NCBI RefSeq assembly: GCF_013155295.1 | Contig: NZ_JABJXT010000017.1 | Span: 16,759 to 80,758 of the forward strand | Direction: 5' to 3' | Origin: Pseudogemmobacter hezensis | Lineage (GTDB): Bacteria; Pseudomonadota; Alphaproteobacteria; Rhodobacterales; Rhodobacteraceae | Length of the DNA stretch: 64,000 nt | Part shown: positions 24,475 through 32,554 of the stretch, piece after piece | Layout: the number at the start of each line of letters is the position of its first letter | Numbering within the stretch: the stretch's first letter is position 1 | Made by a program: the position numbers and the translations under genes | Notes under the pieces: generated by a model | Told to the model about the DNA's origin: nothing | Databases searched by the model: none | The model's input: the letters and a program-made list of their open reading frames with translations, nothing else

Positions 24475-25533
24475 CTATAGCAGGTTCATCCGAAAGCTGA
24501 CCGAAAGCCCCATATCCGTGCCGCGCCAGGCGTCGATACTTGCATCGCGGGTCTCGATCCAGCTGCCGATATCAAGGGGACCGACGGGCAGCGTTACCCC
24601 GGCCCGGGTGCGGCGCTCATCGCGGGCCATGCCAAACAGTGCCCCGCCGCCGAAGTGGGTCTCGCTGAGTGAAAGCGTGACCAGCCGTCCGGCGACCTCG
24701 CCCGTCCAGTCAAGCGAGAGACGGCGGCGCATGGTATTCTCGCCCTGGATCTCTTCGCCCCAGGCATAGCCAAGGCTCCACATTCCGGCGTGATCGGTCA
24801 GCACCTGATGCGAAAGCTGCACCACCTCTTTGCGGTAGCCCTCGGTCGCAGTTGTGCCCAGGCTGAACCCGATCTGGTGCGAACCCGCGCCGCTTTGAAA
24901 CAGGTGACGCGCGCCCAGGGTGGCGGTGAATGCGCCCTGGGTATCGCGGCCGTCATATTGCGCCGAGGCCGCAAGGCAGGCATCGGTCCAGGTCCAGGCG
25001 GCTACGGGGTGCTCTGCGCAAAGGCGCAGGCCCGCGCCCGCATGGTGATAGCCATGGGTGGGTTCCAGCTCTGCGCTCAGGCTTTGCGAAAGGCGCAGCC
25101 TGGCACCGGGCGCGTAAGACCAGCTTTGCCAGCCGCTATATTGCACCCCGATCAGCAGCGCCTCTTTGGCCCGCGATTCCGGTGTGACGATGAAGGCCAG
25201 CCCGCCCAGGGTGATCCGGTCGGCGGGGATGCCGTCATTGATATTCGGATCATGGCGCAGGGTTGGCACCAGCAGCCGCCCGCGGCTGAGGGTTTGCAGC
25301 GCAGGGCCGCCTGGCTGATGGCGAAAGCCCTGGCGGGCCAGCAGAAACTGGCCCAGCTGCGAGATCTGCGTCTCGCTGCGGCTGAGGGCGAAAAGCGCCA
25401 GGTCGGGCTGGCCCTGTTGCAAAGGCAGCCGCAGGTCCTGAGCGGCCAGAGGCATCAGACCTGCCGCCAGCCCCATCAGGCCGCCGCAAAGGGCGCCGCA
25501 GATGCGACGCCCCCATTTTCCGAATTCAGTCAC
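24475..25533 (-). CDS. Slam-like outer-membrane protein (surface lipoprotein assembly modifier family)
   Basis: 352 residues from a GTG at 25533 that overlaps the stop of the lipoprotein gene (GTGACTGA), a classic coupling. Signal peptide in the first 31 residues (GGLMGLAAGLMPLAAQD). A short helical part (about 40-80) may be a reduced TPR-like domain. RHDPNINDG near 95 followed by RITLGGLAFIVTPESRAKEALL, and a chain of alternating beta-strands ending in a final strand SVSFRMNL, match the Slam/DUF560 barrel (DPNIN..., LFG..R.D...). Slam proteins flip specific lipoproteins to the cell surface; they usually have a larger TPR domain (total near 480 residues), so this is a compact form. The partner gene is immediately upstream. 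Confidence 0.72.
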   Translation of the reverse strand: MTEFGKWGRRICGALCGGLMGLAAGLMPLAAQDLRLPLQQGQPDLALFALSRSETQISQLGQFLLARQGFRHQPGGPALQTLSRGRLLVPTLRHDPNINDGIPADRITLGGLAFIVTPESRAKEALLIGVQYSGWQSWSYAPGARLRLSQSLSAELEPTHGYHHAGAGLRLCAEHPVAAWTWTDACLAASAQYDGRDTQGAFTATLGARHLFQSGAGSHQIGFSLGTTATEGYRKEVVQLSHQVLTDHAGMWSLGYAWGEEIQGENTMRRRLSLDWTGEVAGRLVTLSLSETHFGGGALFGMARDERRTRAGVTLPVGPLDIGSWIETRDASIDAWRGTDMGLSVSFRMNLL

Positions 25534-26098
25534 GATCCAGCGTGCCGACAAAGACGAGGCCCAGATTGCCTGCGGTGCTGGTAGCAGAGCCGGTGCCCTC
25601 AATAGCGGCAGCATTCGTGCCGAGGAAATCGCCATTGATCGCGCCCGTGACCGCGCCGGGGGCGGTGCCCGCCCCGGTCAGATTGCCGTTGATATCGGCG
25701 GCAAAGCCGTTTCCGGTGATCCGGCCATTGGTCACCCGCAATGCGCCATTCAGCTCTTGTCCGGCGGCGGTGTTGAAGTCGTCAAACTCGCCGCTGATCT
25801 GGCCGGTGGCGAAATTCGCGGTCAGATCCATCTCGCCCAGCATCTGCGCCGAGGCAATAGAGGCGGGCGCGCCGCCAAAGGCCATGCCGACCACGCCATC
25901 ATATTCGGCACGGCCCGTGACCGGCATCGAGCTGGCCGAGGTCTGCGAGAGGTTGGCGGTCTCAGCAACCAGCCGCGCGGCATTGGCCGCATCGCTGGCA
26001 TATTCCACCGTCGGGCTGTCATCGCCGCCGCCGCCAGAGCAGGCCGTCATCAGAGAAAGCACCGCAAGCGCGGCAGGGATACGCAGATAGAAGCTCAT
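25526..26098 (-). CDS. TbpB-fold surface lipoprotein, likely substrate of the adjacent Slam-like protein
   Basis: 190 residues. Lipoprotein signal: hydrophobic stretch ending in LMTAC, followed by the flexible acidic tether SGGGGDD. The body is one small beta-barrel of the transferrin-binding-protein-like type: TGRAEYDGVVGMAF, DLTANFATGQISGEFDDFNT, LNGALRVTNGRITGNGFAADINGNLTG-like turns, and a final GLVFVGTLDRD strand. Such single-barrel lipoproteins are typical Slam clients (for example heme or hemoglobin binders), but the ligand here is unknown. It is translationally coupled to the Slam-like gene and preceded by a PepSY gene 33 bases upstream, so the three form one operon. Confidence 0.75.
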   Translation of the reverse strand: MSFYLRIPAALAVLSLMTACSGGGGDDSPTVEYASDAANAARLVAETANLSQTSASSMPVTGRAEYDGVVGMAFGGAPASIASAQMLGEMDLTANFATGQISGEFDDFNTAAGQELNGALRVTNGRITGNGFAADINGNLTGAGTAPGAVTGAINGDFLGTNAAAIEGTGSATSTAGNLGLVFVGTLDRD

Positions 26099-26131
26099 CC
26101 GGGTTGGTCCTTTCGGTCAGGGGGTCTGTGG

Positions 26132-26383
26132 TCAGTCGTCATTGCGCTCGGTGAGGACTTCGCCGGTGGCGGCCTCGACCAGCGCTTCGATGCGGCGGCC
26201 CTGGGGGTTGATCGCCTCGATTTCATGGGTGCGCCCGTCATCCTCGGCGCTGCGCACGACATAGCCGCGGGCCTCAAAGGCCAGTACGGTCTCTGACAGC
26301 GGGCGGATGGGCTTTTGTTGCGCGTTGGCACTGATCGGGGTGATAAGGGTCAGGGTGATGGCGAAAAGCGGCAGGCGAAACAT
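26132..26383 (-). CDS. Small exported PepSY-domain protein
   Basis: 83 residues from the ATG at 26383 (AGGA upstream; an ATG at 26401 is possible). Signal peptide MFRLPLFAITLTLITPISANA. The rest is a single PepSY unit: SETVLAFEARGYVVRSAEDDGRTHEIEAINPQGRR then ALVEAATGEVLTE, matching the family's I-x-VE-D-x-TG-V-ending. PepSY proteins act in the periplasm, often as modulators of proteases or sensor kinases. First gene of the minus-strand envelope operon, divergent from a second PepSY gene and a two-component system. Confidence 0.82.
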   Translation of the reverse strand: MFRLPLFAITLTLITPISANAQQKPIRPLSETVLAFEARGYVVRSAEDDGRTHEIEAINPQGRRIEALVEAATGEVLTERNDD

Positions 26384-26456
26384 GGTAAGATGTCCTTTCA
26401 TCGGGTCAGCGAGCAGGGGGCTTACCCCTGTGGCCTGGCCCTTTGATCACAACCGC

Positions 26457-26497
26457 GCTGACGCCTGGCTGACAGGCTCTGTCAGGGAATTGTCAGG
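26457..26497. promoter_or_regulatory. Two pairs of 11-bp-phased direct repeats, probable response-regulator sites
   Basis: GCTGAC occurs at 26457-26462 and 26468-26473; TGTCAGG at 26480-26486 and 26491-26497. Both pairs have an 11-base period, and the two elements are reverse complements in part (CTGACA/TGTCAG). OmpR-family regulators typically bind tandem half-sites with 10-11 base spacing. The block sits between the divergent PepSY genes, next to the ompR-type regulator gene. Confidence 0.55.
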
Positions 26498-26518
26498 AAC
26501 GGGCAGCTAAGAAAGGCC

Positions 26519-26881
26519 ATGCAGATCCGCCCCGCCCTCATTTTCTCTGTGCTGCTCTGGCTGCCGCTGGGCACGCCTGCCCTGGCCGAAACGCCACGGG
26601 CGCCCGGCTTTTTGCCGCAGATCGGCTTTGATGACGGGCTGGATGCGGGTGTGGCGCGGGCCGCGATGCTGCGCGGCGAGATCCTGCCGCTGGACCGCAT
26701 CCTGGCGCAGTTGCGCGCCGCCTTTCCCGGTGAGATCATTGAAATCCAGCTGGAGCTGGAGGATGGCAGTTTCGTCTATGAGTTTGACATCCTCAGCCCC
26801 GATGGCCGCCTTTTTGAGGTAGAGCTGGATGCAGCCACCGGCCAGGTGATCGAGATCGAAGAGGGCGATGATGATGACTGA
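26519..26881 (+). CDS. Exported PepSY-domain protein linked to a two-component system
   Basis: 120 residues. Signal peptide to about residue 23 (LLWLPLGTPALAE). After a linker, one PepSY domain: ILPLDRILAQLRAAFPGEIIEIQLELEDGSFVYEFDILSPDGR, ending EVELDAATGQVIEIEEGDDDD with a strongly acidic tail. It precedes the response regulator by 48 bases, so these probably form pepSY-RR-HK. It may serve as periplasmic accessory or sensor protein for the kinase; this is inferred from linkage. Confidence 0.85.
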   Translation: MQIRPALIFSVLLWLPLGTPALAETPRAPGFLPQIGFDDGLDAGVARAAMLRGEILPLDRILAQLRAAFPGEIIEIQLELEDGSFVYEFDILSPDGRLFEVELDAATGQVIEIEEGDDDD

Positions 26882-26929
26882 TGCTGCCCGTGCCGGTGCC
26901 AGCGGCTTTGATTTCATGCGGGGCGGCAG

Positions 26930-27592
26930 ATGCGCTGTCTGATCGTCGAGGATGACCCCGCGATTGCGCGTGATCTTGCGGCGGCGCTTGGCGGGGCCGG
27001 GTTTCTGACCGAGCATGTCGGGGATGGTGAAACCGCCTGGTTTCGCGGCGGCACCGAGGATTATGATCTGGTGGTGCTGGATCTGGGGCTGCCGCGCCTT
27101 GACGGGCTGAGCGTGCTGAAACGCTGGCGGGCCGAGGGGCGCGATATGCCGGTGCTGGTGCTGACGGCGCGCGGCAGCTGGCATGAGCGGGTCGAGGGGA
27201 TCGACTCGGGGGCCGATGACTACCTGCCAAAGCCGTTTCGGATGGAAGAGCTGGTGGCGCGGGCGCGGGCGCTGGTGCGTCGTGCGGGCGGCAAGCCTGG
27301 CCCTGTCCAGGAGATGGGGCTTCTGGCGCTGGACACCAACCACCAGACGGCCGCGGTGGCGGGGCGGGCGGTGGCGGTCACGGCGCTGGAATTTCGGCTG
27401 CTGGCCTATCTGATGATGCAGGCGGGGCGGGTGGTCTCGCCCGGCGAGCTGCTGGAACATCTTTACGGCGATGACGCCTCGCGCGAGGTCAACGCGCTTG
27501 AGGCGCTGATCGCAAGGCTGCGGCGCAAGACCGGCCAGGGCGTGATCGGCACGCGGCGCGGCTTTGGCTATTTCCTGGAAGCCGCCGCATGA
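26930..27592 (+). CDS. OmpR/PhoP-family response regulator
   Basis: 220 residues. Receiver domain with acidic pocket (VEDD, residues 6-9), phospho-acceptor Asp51 in VVLDLGLP, Thr79 and Lys101 (YLPKPF). C-terminal winged helix (VAVTALEFRLLAYLMMQAGRVVSPGELLEHLYGDD, then ALEALIARLRRKTG and GTRRGFGYFL). Related in layout to QseB/PmrA. It overlaps the kinase gene by ATGA. Direct repeats at 26457-26497 are its likely targets, which would place both PepSY genes and the Slam/lipoprotein pair under its control. Confidence 0.93.
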   Translation: MRCLIVEDDPAIARDLAAALGGAGFLTEHVGDGETAWFRGGTEDYDLVVLDLGLPRLDGLSVLKRWRAEGRDMPVLVLTARGSWHERVEGIDSGADDYLPKPFRMEELVARARALVRRAGGKPGPVQEMGLLALDTNHQTAAVAGRAVAVTALEFRLLAYLMMQAGRVVSPGELLEHLYGDDASREVNALEALIARLRRKTGQGVIGTRRGFGYFLEAAA

Positions 27593-28935
27593 GGTTCAGC
27601 CGCTCGATCCGTCTGCGGTTGGGGCTGGCGGCGGTCCTGACCATCACGCTGGCGCTGGTGGTGGGCGGGCTGGTGCTCTCGGCGATGTTTGACCGCCAGA
27701 TCAAGCGCCTGGCTGGGCTTGATCTGGGTGAACGCTCGGTCATGCTGATGGCGGGGCTGCGCCCGCTGGTTGCTGATCCGGGGGCAGAGCCCGAGCCCGA
27801 TCCCGGGCTCGGGGGCGATCCGCGCTATCTGCGGCCCTATTCGGGCTATTACTGGCAGCTTGAGGTCGGGGGGCGCAGCTATCGCGCGCAATCGCTGTGG
27901 GATGCGGTGCTGCCGCTGCCGCCCGAGGGTGCGCCCGGCGAGGCGGTGATCACCACCGGGCCTGGGCCTGACGGGCAGCAGCTGATGATCCATGACCGGC
28001 TGATCCTGGTCGGGCCGGATGCTGTTCCGGTGCGGATCTCGGTTGCGCTGGATCTGCGCAGCCAGATCGAGGCGCAGAGCCTGTTCCAGCGCGATCTGGT
28101 GCCGTTTCTGGCGGTGCTGGGGGCGTTGTTGTTGCTGGCCTCGGTGATCCAGATCGCGGTCGGGCTGCGCCCGTTCCGGCGCATCCGCCAGCAGGTCACG
28201 CGGCTGGGCCAGGGCACAGAACAGCGGCTGGGCTATGACATGCCTCAGGAAGTAGAGCCCCTGGCCCGCGAGATCGACGCGCTGCTGGACGAGCGCGACG
28301 CCCGTATCACCCGCGCCCGCCACCGCGCCGCAGATCTGGCCCATACGCTGAAAACTCCCCTGCAGGCGCTGATGGGCGAGGCCGGCCGGCTGGAGGCCGC
28401 CGGGCAAAGCGCCCCGGCCCGCGCGATTACCCAGATCACCCACACCATCCGCCAGCGCGTCGATCACGAGCTGGGCCGCGACCGCATCGCCGGTAAAGGC
28501 GTCAGCGATCCCGCCCGCGTGGCGCGTGGCGTGGTCGATGTGCTGCGCCGGACCGCCAGGGGGGCAGAGGTTGCAATCACGGTTGATGTGGCCGTGAGGC
28601 CCTTGCGCATCGACGCCCAGGATCTGGCCGAAGCGCTTGGCGCTCTGGCCGAGAATGCGCTGGCCCATGCGCGAAGCACCGTCTCGATCCGGTCAGAGCC
28701 AGCGGGGGCGATGCTTTTGCTGGTGGTCACCGATGACGGGCCGGGCATTCCCGATGCGCAGATTGCGCTGGTCACAAGACGCGGGGTCAGCCTCAGGGAT
28801 GAGGCGGGCAGCGATGGTCTGGGCCTTGCCCTGGTCCAGGAGATTGTCACGCTCAATGAGGGCAGTCTGCGGTTTGACAGCACCCCCGATGGGCTGCGCG
28901 TCGAAATGGGGTTCCGGCTGGCCGAGACCGGCTGA
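27589..28935 (+). CDS. Sensor histidine kinase, partner of the upstream regulator
   Basis: 448 residues. Two transmembrane helices (about 12-32 and 172-193) bracket a roughly 140-residue periplasmic sensor with a proline/acid-rich patch (PGAEPEPDPG). HAMP region follows; H-box His252 in AADLAHTLKTPLQAL; N-box LAENALAHA, G1 VTDDGPGIPDAQ and G2 DGLGLALVQEI. The LAHTLKTPL form of the H-box is characteristic of PhoQ/QseC-like kinases. It phosphorylates the regulator encoded just before it. The signal is unknown; the linked PepSY and surface-lipoprotein genes point to a metal, heme or envelope cue. Confidence 0.92.
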   Translation: MRFSRSIRLRLGLAAVLTITLALVVGGLVLSAMFDRQIKRLAGLDLGERSVMLMAGLRPLVADPGAEPEPDPGLGGDPRYLRPYSGYYWQLEVGGRSYRAQSLWDAVLPLPPEGAPGEAVITTGPGPDGQQLMIHDRLILVGPDAVPVRISVALDLRSQIEAQSLFQRDLVPFLAVLGALLLLASVIQIAVGLRPFRRIRQQVTRLGQGTEQRLGYDMPQEVEPLAREIDALLDERDARITRARHRAADLAHTLKTPLQALMGEAGRLEAAGQSAPARAITQITHTIRQRVDHELGRDRIAGKGVSDPARVARGVVDVLRRTARGAEVAITVDVAVRPLRIDAQDLAEALGALAENALAHARSTVSIRSEPAGAMLLLVVTDDGPGIPDAQIALVTRRGVSLRDEAGSDGLGLALVQEIVTLNEGSLRFDSTPDGLRVEMGFRLAETG

Positions 28936-29015
28936 GGGCATCCCCTGACTGCGGCGCAGACAGTGCGGATCAGCAAAGAGGCGGGGCAATTTGCCATCTG
29001 TCGGGGCTGTCATAT

Positions 29016-29029
29016 CTGATCCAGATCAG
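29016..29029. promoter_or_regulatory. Fnr/FnrL-type box upstream of cydD
   Basis: CTGATCCAGATCAG, inside the 16-base palindrome at 29015-29030. It differs from the Fnr consensus TTGAT-N4-ATCAA only at the outermost base on each side. It is 56 bases before the cydD start. A second such box lies before cydA. Confidence 0.65.
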
Positions 29030-29085
29030 ATCGGGCCTGCGAAAGCGCCGTTAACCTGCATCTGTGATTCGCGTTTGAGGACGAT

Positions 29086-30759
29086 GTGACAGCGACAGAA
29101 CCTGAAAAAGCACCGGCCAGGGCGGCGCTGTCGCGGCTGATGCTGCCGGGGGCTGCATCTTTGCGGATCGCGGCGGCGCTGTCGTGTGGCCAGGCGCTTT
29201 TATGGCCGCTGCAGGCCGGGCTGGTGGCGCTGGCCTTCGCGCAGCTGCTGGCAGGGGGCGGTATCAGCTGGCTTTACGTGCCGGGTTTTCTGGCCCTGGG
29301 TCTGTTGCGCATCGGCCTTGGCTGGGCGGGCGAGCGTGCGGCCGAGGCGGCGGCGCTGAATGTGATCGCCACCGCCCGCGCCCGCATCCTGGCGCGTGAG
29401 GCGCGGCGCGCGGGGCACGGCGCCTCTGGTGGGGCCTTTGCTGGTGCGGGTGCGCTGGCCTCACTGGCCGGCGATAAGCTGGAGCGGCTGGGCGCTTTCA
29501 CCCTGCGCTATGCGCCTGCGCGGGCGCGGATGATGGTGATGCCGCTGGTCATCTTGCTGATTGCGCTGTGGTTTTCCTGGGCGGTGGCGCTGATCTTTCT
29601 GATCTCAGGCCCGCTGATCCCGGTCTTTATGGCGCTGGTTGGCATGGCGGCCCGCGATGCCAGCGCGGCGCAGCTGAACCAGCTGGGCAGCATGAGCGAG
29701 GCGCTGGTCGAGCGGCTGGCTGCGCTGGCCGATATCCGGCTTTTGGGGGCCTCGGGCCGGGTCGCGGATGATTTCGCCACCGGGGCCGAGGGGCTGCGCA
29801 AAGGCAGTATGAAGGTGCTGGCGATCGCCTTCCTGTCCTCGACCGTGCTTGAGCTGTTCTCGGCCATTGGCGTGGCGATGGTGGCGGTCTGGGTCGGATT
29901 CTCTTTGCTGGGGCAGATCGGTTTCGGCAGCTGGGGGGAGGGGCAGATCAGCCCGGCGGCGGGGATGTTTCTTTTGCTGCTGGCCCCCGATTTCTATCAG
30001 CCGATGCGCGATCTGGCCGCGGCCTGGCATGACCGCGCCGATGCCGAAGCGGTGGCGGCAGAGTTGGCGCTGGCAGAGACGGATGAGGGCCCGGCCATCA
30101 TGGGGCAGGGGGCGCGGGTAGCGCCCTTGCCGGGGCCTGCCACCCTGTCGCTGCGTGGCGGTGTGACACCGCAAGGCGCTGCGCTGCCCGATATCGGGAT
30201 CAGGGCGGGCGAGAAAGTGGCGCTGGTCGGGCCATCGGGGGCGGGCAAAACCACGATCTTGCGGCAGCTGGCGGGGCTGGACCCGATTGCTCTGGGCGAG
30301 GTGCTGGTCGCCGGGCAAAGGCTGAACGATGCGACCGCAGATGCCTGGCGGGCGCGGATCGGCTGGATGCCGCAGGCGGTGCATTTCACCAATGAAAGCC
30401 TTGCGGCCAATCTGCATCTGGGGCGCGAGGGCGATCCCTGGCCTGCGCTGCGGCTGGCGGCGGCGGATCAGGTGGTGGCGGGGCTGCCGGACGGGCTTTT
30501 GACCCGGCCTGGCGAAAACGGCGCCGGGCTTTCGGGCGGCGAGGCGCGGCGGCTCACCCTGGCGCGGGCGCTTTTCGGAGCACCGGATGTGATCCTTGCG
30601 GATGAGCCGACGGCGGATCTGGACGCTGAGACAGCGGATGCGGTGACAAAGGGGCTGCTGGCGGCGGCGGGGCCGCATGTGACGCTGGTGGTGGCGACCC
30701 ATGATGCCGGGCTTGCCGCGCGGATGGACCGGATCATCCGGATCGGGGGTGCGGCATGA
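29086..30759 (+). CDS. cydD: CydD, half of the cysteine/glutathione exporter needed for cytochrome bd assembly
   Basis: 557 residues from a GTG at 29086 (GAGG upstream; the nearby ATG is followed at once by a stop). Transmembrane domain in residues 1-310, nucleotide-binding domain from about 345 with Walker A VGPSGAGKTT, signature LSGGEARRLTLARAL and Walker B DVILADEPTADLD. It forms a heterodimer with CydC that exports thiol reductants to the periplasm, a condition for heme insertion in cytochrome bd. It overlaps cydC by ATGA. Order cydDC-cydABX supports the assignment over other ABC exporters. Confidence 0.92.
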   Translation: MTATEPEKAPARAALSRLMLPGAASLRIAAALSCGQALLWPLQAGLVALAFAQLLAGGGISWLYVPGFLALGLLRIGLGWAGERAAEAAALNVIATARARILAREARRAGHGASGGAFAGAGALASLAGDKLERLGAFTLRYAPARARMMVMPLVILLIALWFSWAVALIFLISGPLIPVFMALVGMAARDASAAQLNQLGSMSEALVERLAALADIRLLGASGRVADDFATGAEGLRKGSMKVLAIAFLSSTVLELFSAIGVAMVAVWVGFSLLGQIGFGSWGEGQISPAAGMFLLLLAPDFYQPMRDLAAAWHDRADAEAVAAELALAETDEGPAIMGQGARVAPLPGPATLSLRGGVTPQGAALPDIGIRAGEKVALVGPSGAGKTTILRQLAGLDPIALGEVLVAGQRLNDATADAWRARIGWMPQAVHFTNESLAANLHLGREGDPWPALRLAAADQVVAGLPDGLLTRPGENGAGLSGGEARRLTLARALFGAPDVILADEPTADLDAETADAVTKGLLAAAGPHVTLVVATHDAGLAARMDRIIRIGGAA

Positions 30760-32435
30760 GGGCGCTTTGGCAGATCCTGTGCCTGATGCAGGCCGGGCAG
30801 CGCCGCAGCCTGTTGCGGGGCGCGGCGCTCTCGGTGCTGGTCCTGGTGATGGGGGTGGCGCTTTTGGGCCTTTCGGGCTGGTTCATCACGGCGGCAGCGG
30901 CGGCGGGGCTGGCGGGGGCAGGCGCGGTTTTCGATGTGTTTCGCCCCTCGGCCGGGGTGCGGTTCCTGGCGCTTGGCCGCACCGCCGCCCGCTATGGCGA
31001 GCGGATGCTGACCCATGACGCCACTTTACGCGCCCTGCAAAGCCTGCGGCTTGAGGTGCTGGCGGGGTTTCTGGTTGCGCCCTGGTCGCGGGTTGTCAGG
31101 CTGCGCAGCAGTCGTGCGGTGCATCGGCTGATCGGCGATATTGACGCGCTGGATGGGCTGGTTTTGCGCCTGCTGCTGCCGGTTCTGGCGGCGCTGCTGA
31201 CGCAGGCGCTGGCCTTTCTGGCGCTTTGGTGGCTGGTCGATCTGCGGATGGCGCTGGTCGTGGTGCTGCCTGCGCTGGCGGGGGCCATGCTGATCGTGGC
31301 CATCGAGGCCCGGCGCACCGCGCCCCTGTCGCGGCGTATGGCGGCAGCGGCCGAGGCGATGCGGATGCGCCTGATCGACCTGATCCGCGCCCGCGATGAT
31401 CTGGCGGTCAGCGGGCGGCTGCCCGTCCAGGCCGAAGCGGTGACCCGGGCCGAGGCCCGCCGCCGCGATCTGGCGCAGATCCTGATGCAAAGGGGCCGCA
31501 ATGCGGGGGCCGCGCTGTCGCTGGTCGCGCTGGTCTCGGCGGCGGGGGCGCTTTGGCTGGGGCTGGATCTGGCGCAGGCGGGGCAGATCAGCCCAGCCCG
31601 GGCGGCGCTTGGGTTTTTTGCCGCGCTGGCCCTGGCCGAGACGCTGCACCCTTTGCGCCGCGCTTGCGCCGATATCGGCCAGATGCGCGACGCGGCGCGG
31701 CGGGTGGTGGCGGGCCGCGCGGTTTCTTCGGCCCGCTCTTGTCTGAAAGCGGGGCCTGATGTCGGAAAGCCCCTGGCCGGGATCTCTGATGGCCAGCCGG
31801 TGCTTGAGATCCGGGCCCTTGCGCTGCGGGCCGCAGATGGCCAGGGGCGACAGCTGCTTTCGGGCTTTGATCTGCGCCTGATGTCGGGGGCGCGTATGGC
31901 TCTGACCGGGGCCAGCGGATCGGGAAAATCGACGCTTTTGCTGGCGATTGCGGGGCTGCACCCTTTCCATGGCCAGATCCTGCTGGCGGGTCAGCCGCTG
32001 GCCTCATACGAGGAAAGCACGCTGCGCCAGCTGGTCACGCTGGTGCCGCAGCGCCCGGCTTTGCTGGCGGGCACGATCCGCGACAATCTGCGGCTGGCAG
32101 CACCGGAGGCCCCTGACAGCGCCCTGGTGGCCGCGCTGCAGACGGTCGCGCTTTGGCCGCAGCTGCAGGGGCGCGGCGGGCTGGACTATCGGCTGGGCAG
32201 CCGGGGCGCGGGGCTTTCGGGCGGCGAGGGGCGGCGGCTGGCGCTGGCCCGCGCCGTTCTGCGCCAGCCGCGCCTTTTGCTGCTGGATGAGCCGACCGAG
32301 GGGCTGGATGATGCAACCGCCCGCCAGGTGCTGGCGGCGCTCTGCGACAGATTGCCCCGCACGGCGGTGCTGATGGCCTCGCATCGGGGGGCAGAGCGGG
32401 AAATGGCGCAGCAGATCGTCGCACTGCGCCAATAA
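30756..32435 (+). CDS. cydC: CydC, second half of the thiol-reductant exporter
   Basis: 559 residues. The N-terminal membrane part contains LLGLSGWFITAAAAAGLAGAG and FLALGRTAARYGERMLTHDATLRAL, a signature-like stretch of CydC proteins. The ATPase part has TGASGSGKST, LSGGEGRRLALARAVLR and LLLLDEPTEGLDD. It begins within the cydD stop (4-base overlap), giving coupled synthesis of the heterodimer. An Fnr-type box follows its stop by 23 bases, so cydABX has its own promoter. Confidence 0.93.
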   Translation: MRALWQILCLMQAGQRRSLLRGAALSVLVLVMGVALLGLSGWFITAAAAAGLAGAGAVFDVFRPSAGVRFLALGRTAARYGERMLTHDATLRALQSLRLEVLAGFLVAPWSRVVRLRSSRAVHRLIGDIDALDGLVLRLLLPVLAALLTQALAFLALWWLVDLRMALVVVLPALAGAMLIVAIEARRTAPLSRRMAAAAEAMRMRLIDLIRARDDLAVSGRLPVQAEAVTRAEARRRDLAQILMQRGRNAGAALSLVALVSAAGALWLGLDLAQAGQISPARAALGFFAALALAETLHPLRRACADIGQMRDAARRVVAGRAVSSARSCLKAGPDVGKPLAGISDGQPVLEIRALALRAADGQGRQLLSGFDLRLMSGARMALTGASGSGKSTLLLAIAGLHPFHGQILLAGQPLASYEESTLRQLVTLVPQRPALLAGTIRDNLRLAAPEAPDSALVAALQTVALWPQLQGRGGLDYRLGSRGAGLSGGEGRRLALARAVLRQPRLLLLDEPTEGLDDATARQVLAALCDRLPRTAVLMASHRGAEREMAQQIVALRQ

Positions 32436-32457
32436 GTCATATTCTGAATGCCGAATA

Positions 32458-32471
32458 TTGATCCAGATCAT
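32458..32471. promoter_or_regulatory. Fnr/FnrL-type box upstream of cydA
   Basis: TTGATCCAGATCAT matches TTGAT-N4-ATCAA in nine of ten fixed positions. It lies 84 bases before the cydA start, a position suited to activation under low oxygen. Together with the box before cydD it indicates oxygen-responsive control of both cyd units. Confidence 0.75.
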
Positions 32472-32554
32472 CCCGGCCCGGTGCGGTCGGTATTACACCG
32501 CGCCTGGATGGATCATTCCCGGCACCGGGGATCCGAATCTATGGAGCTGAAGAA

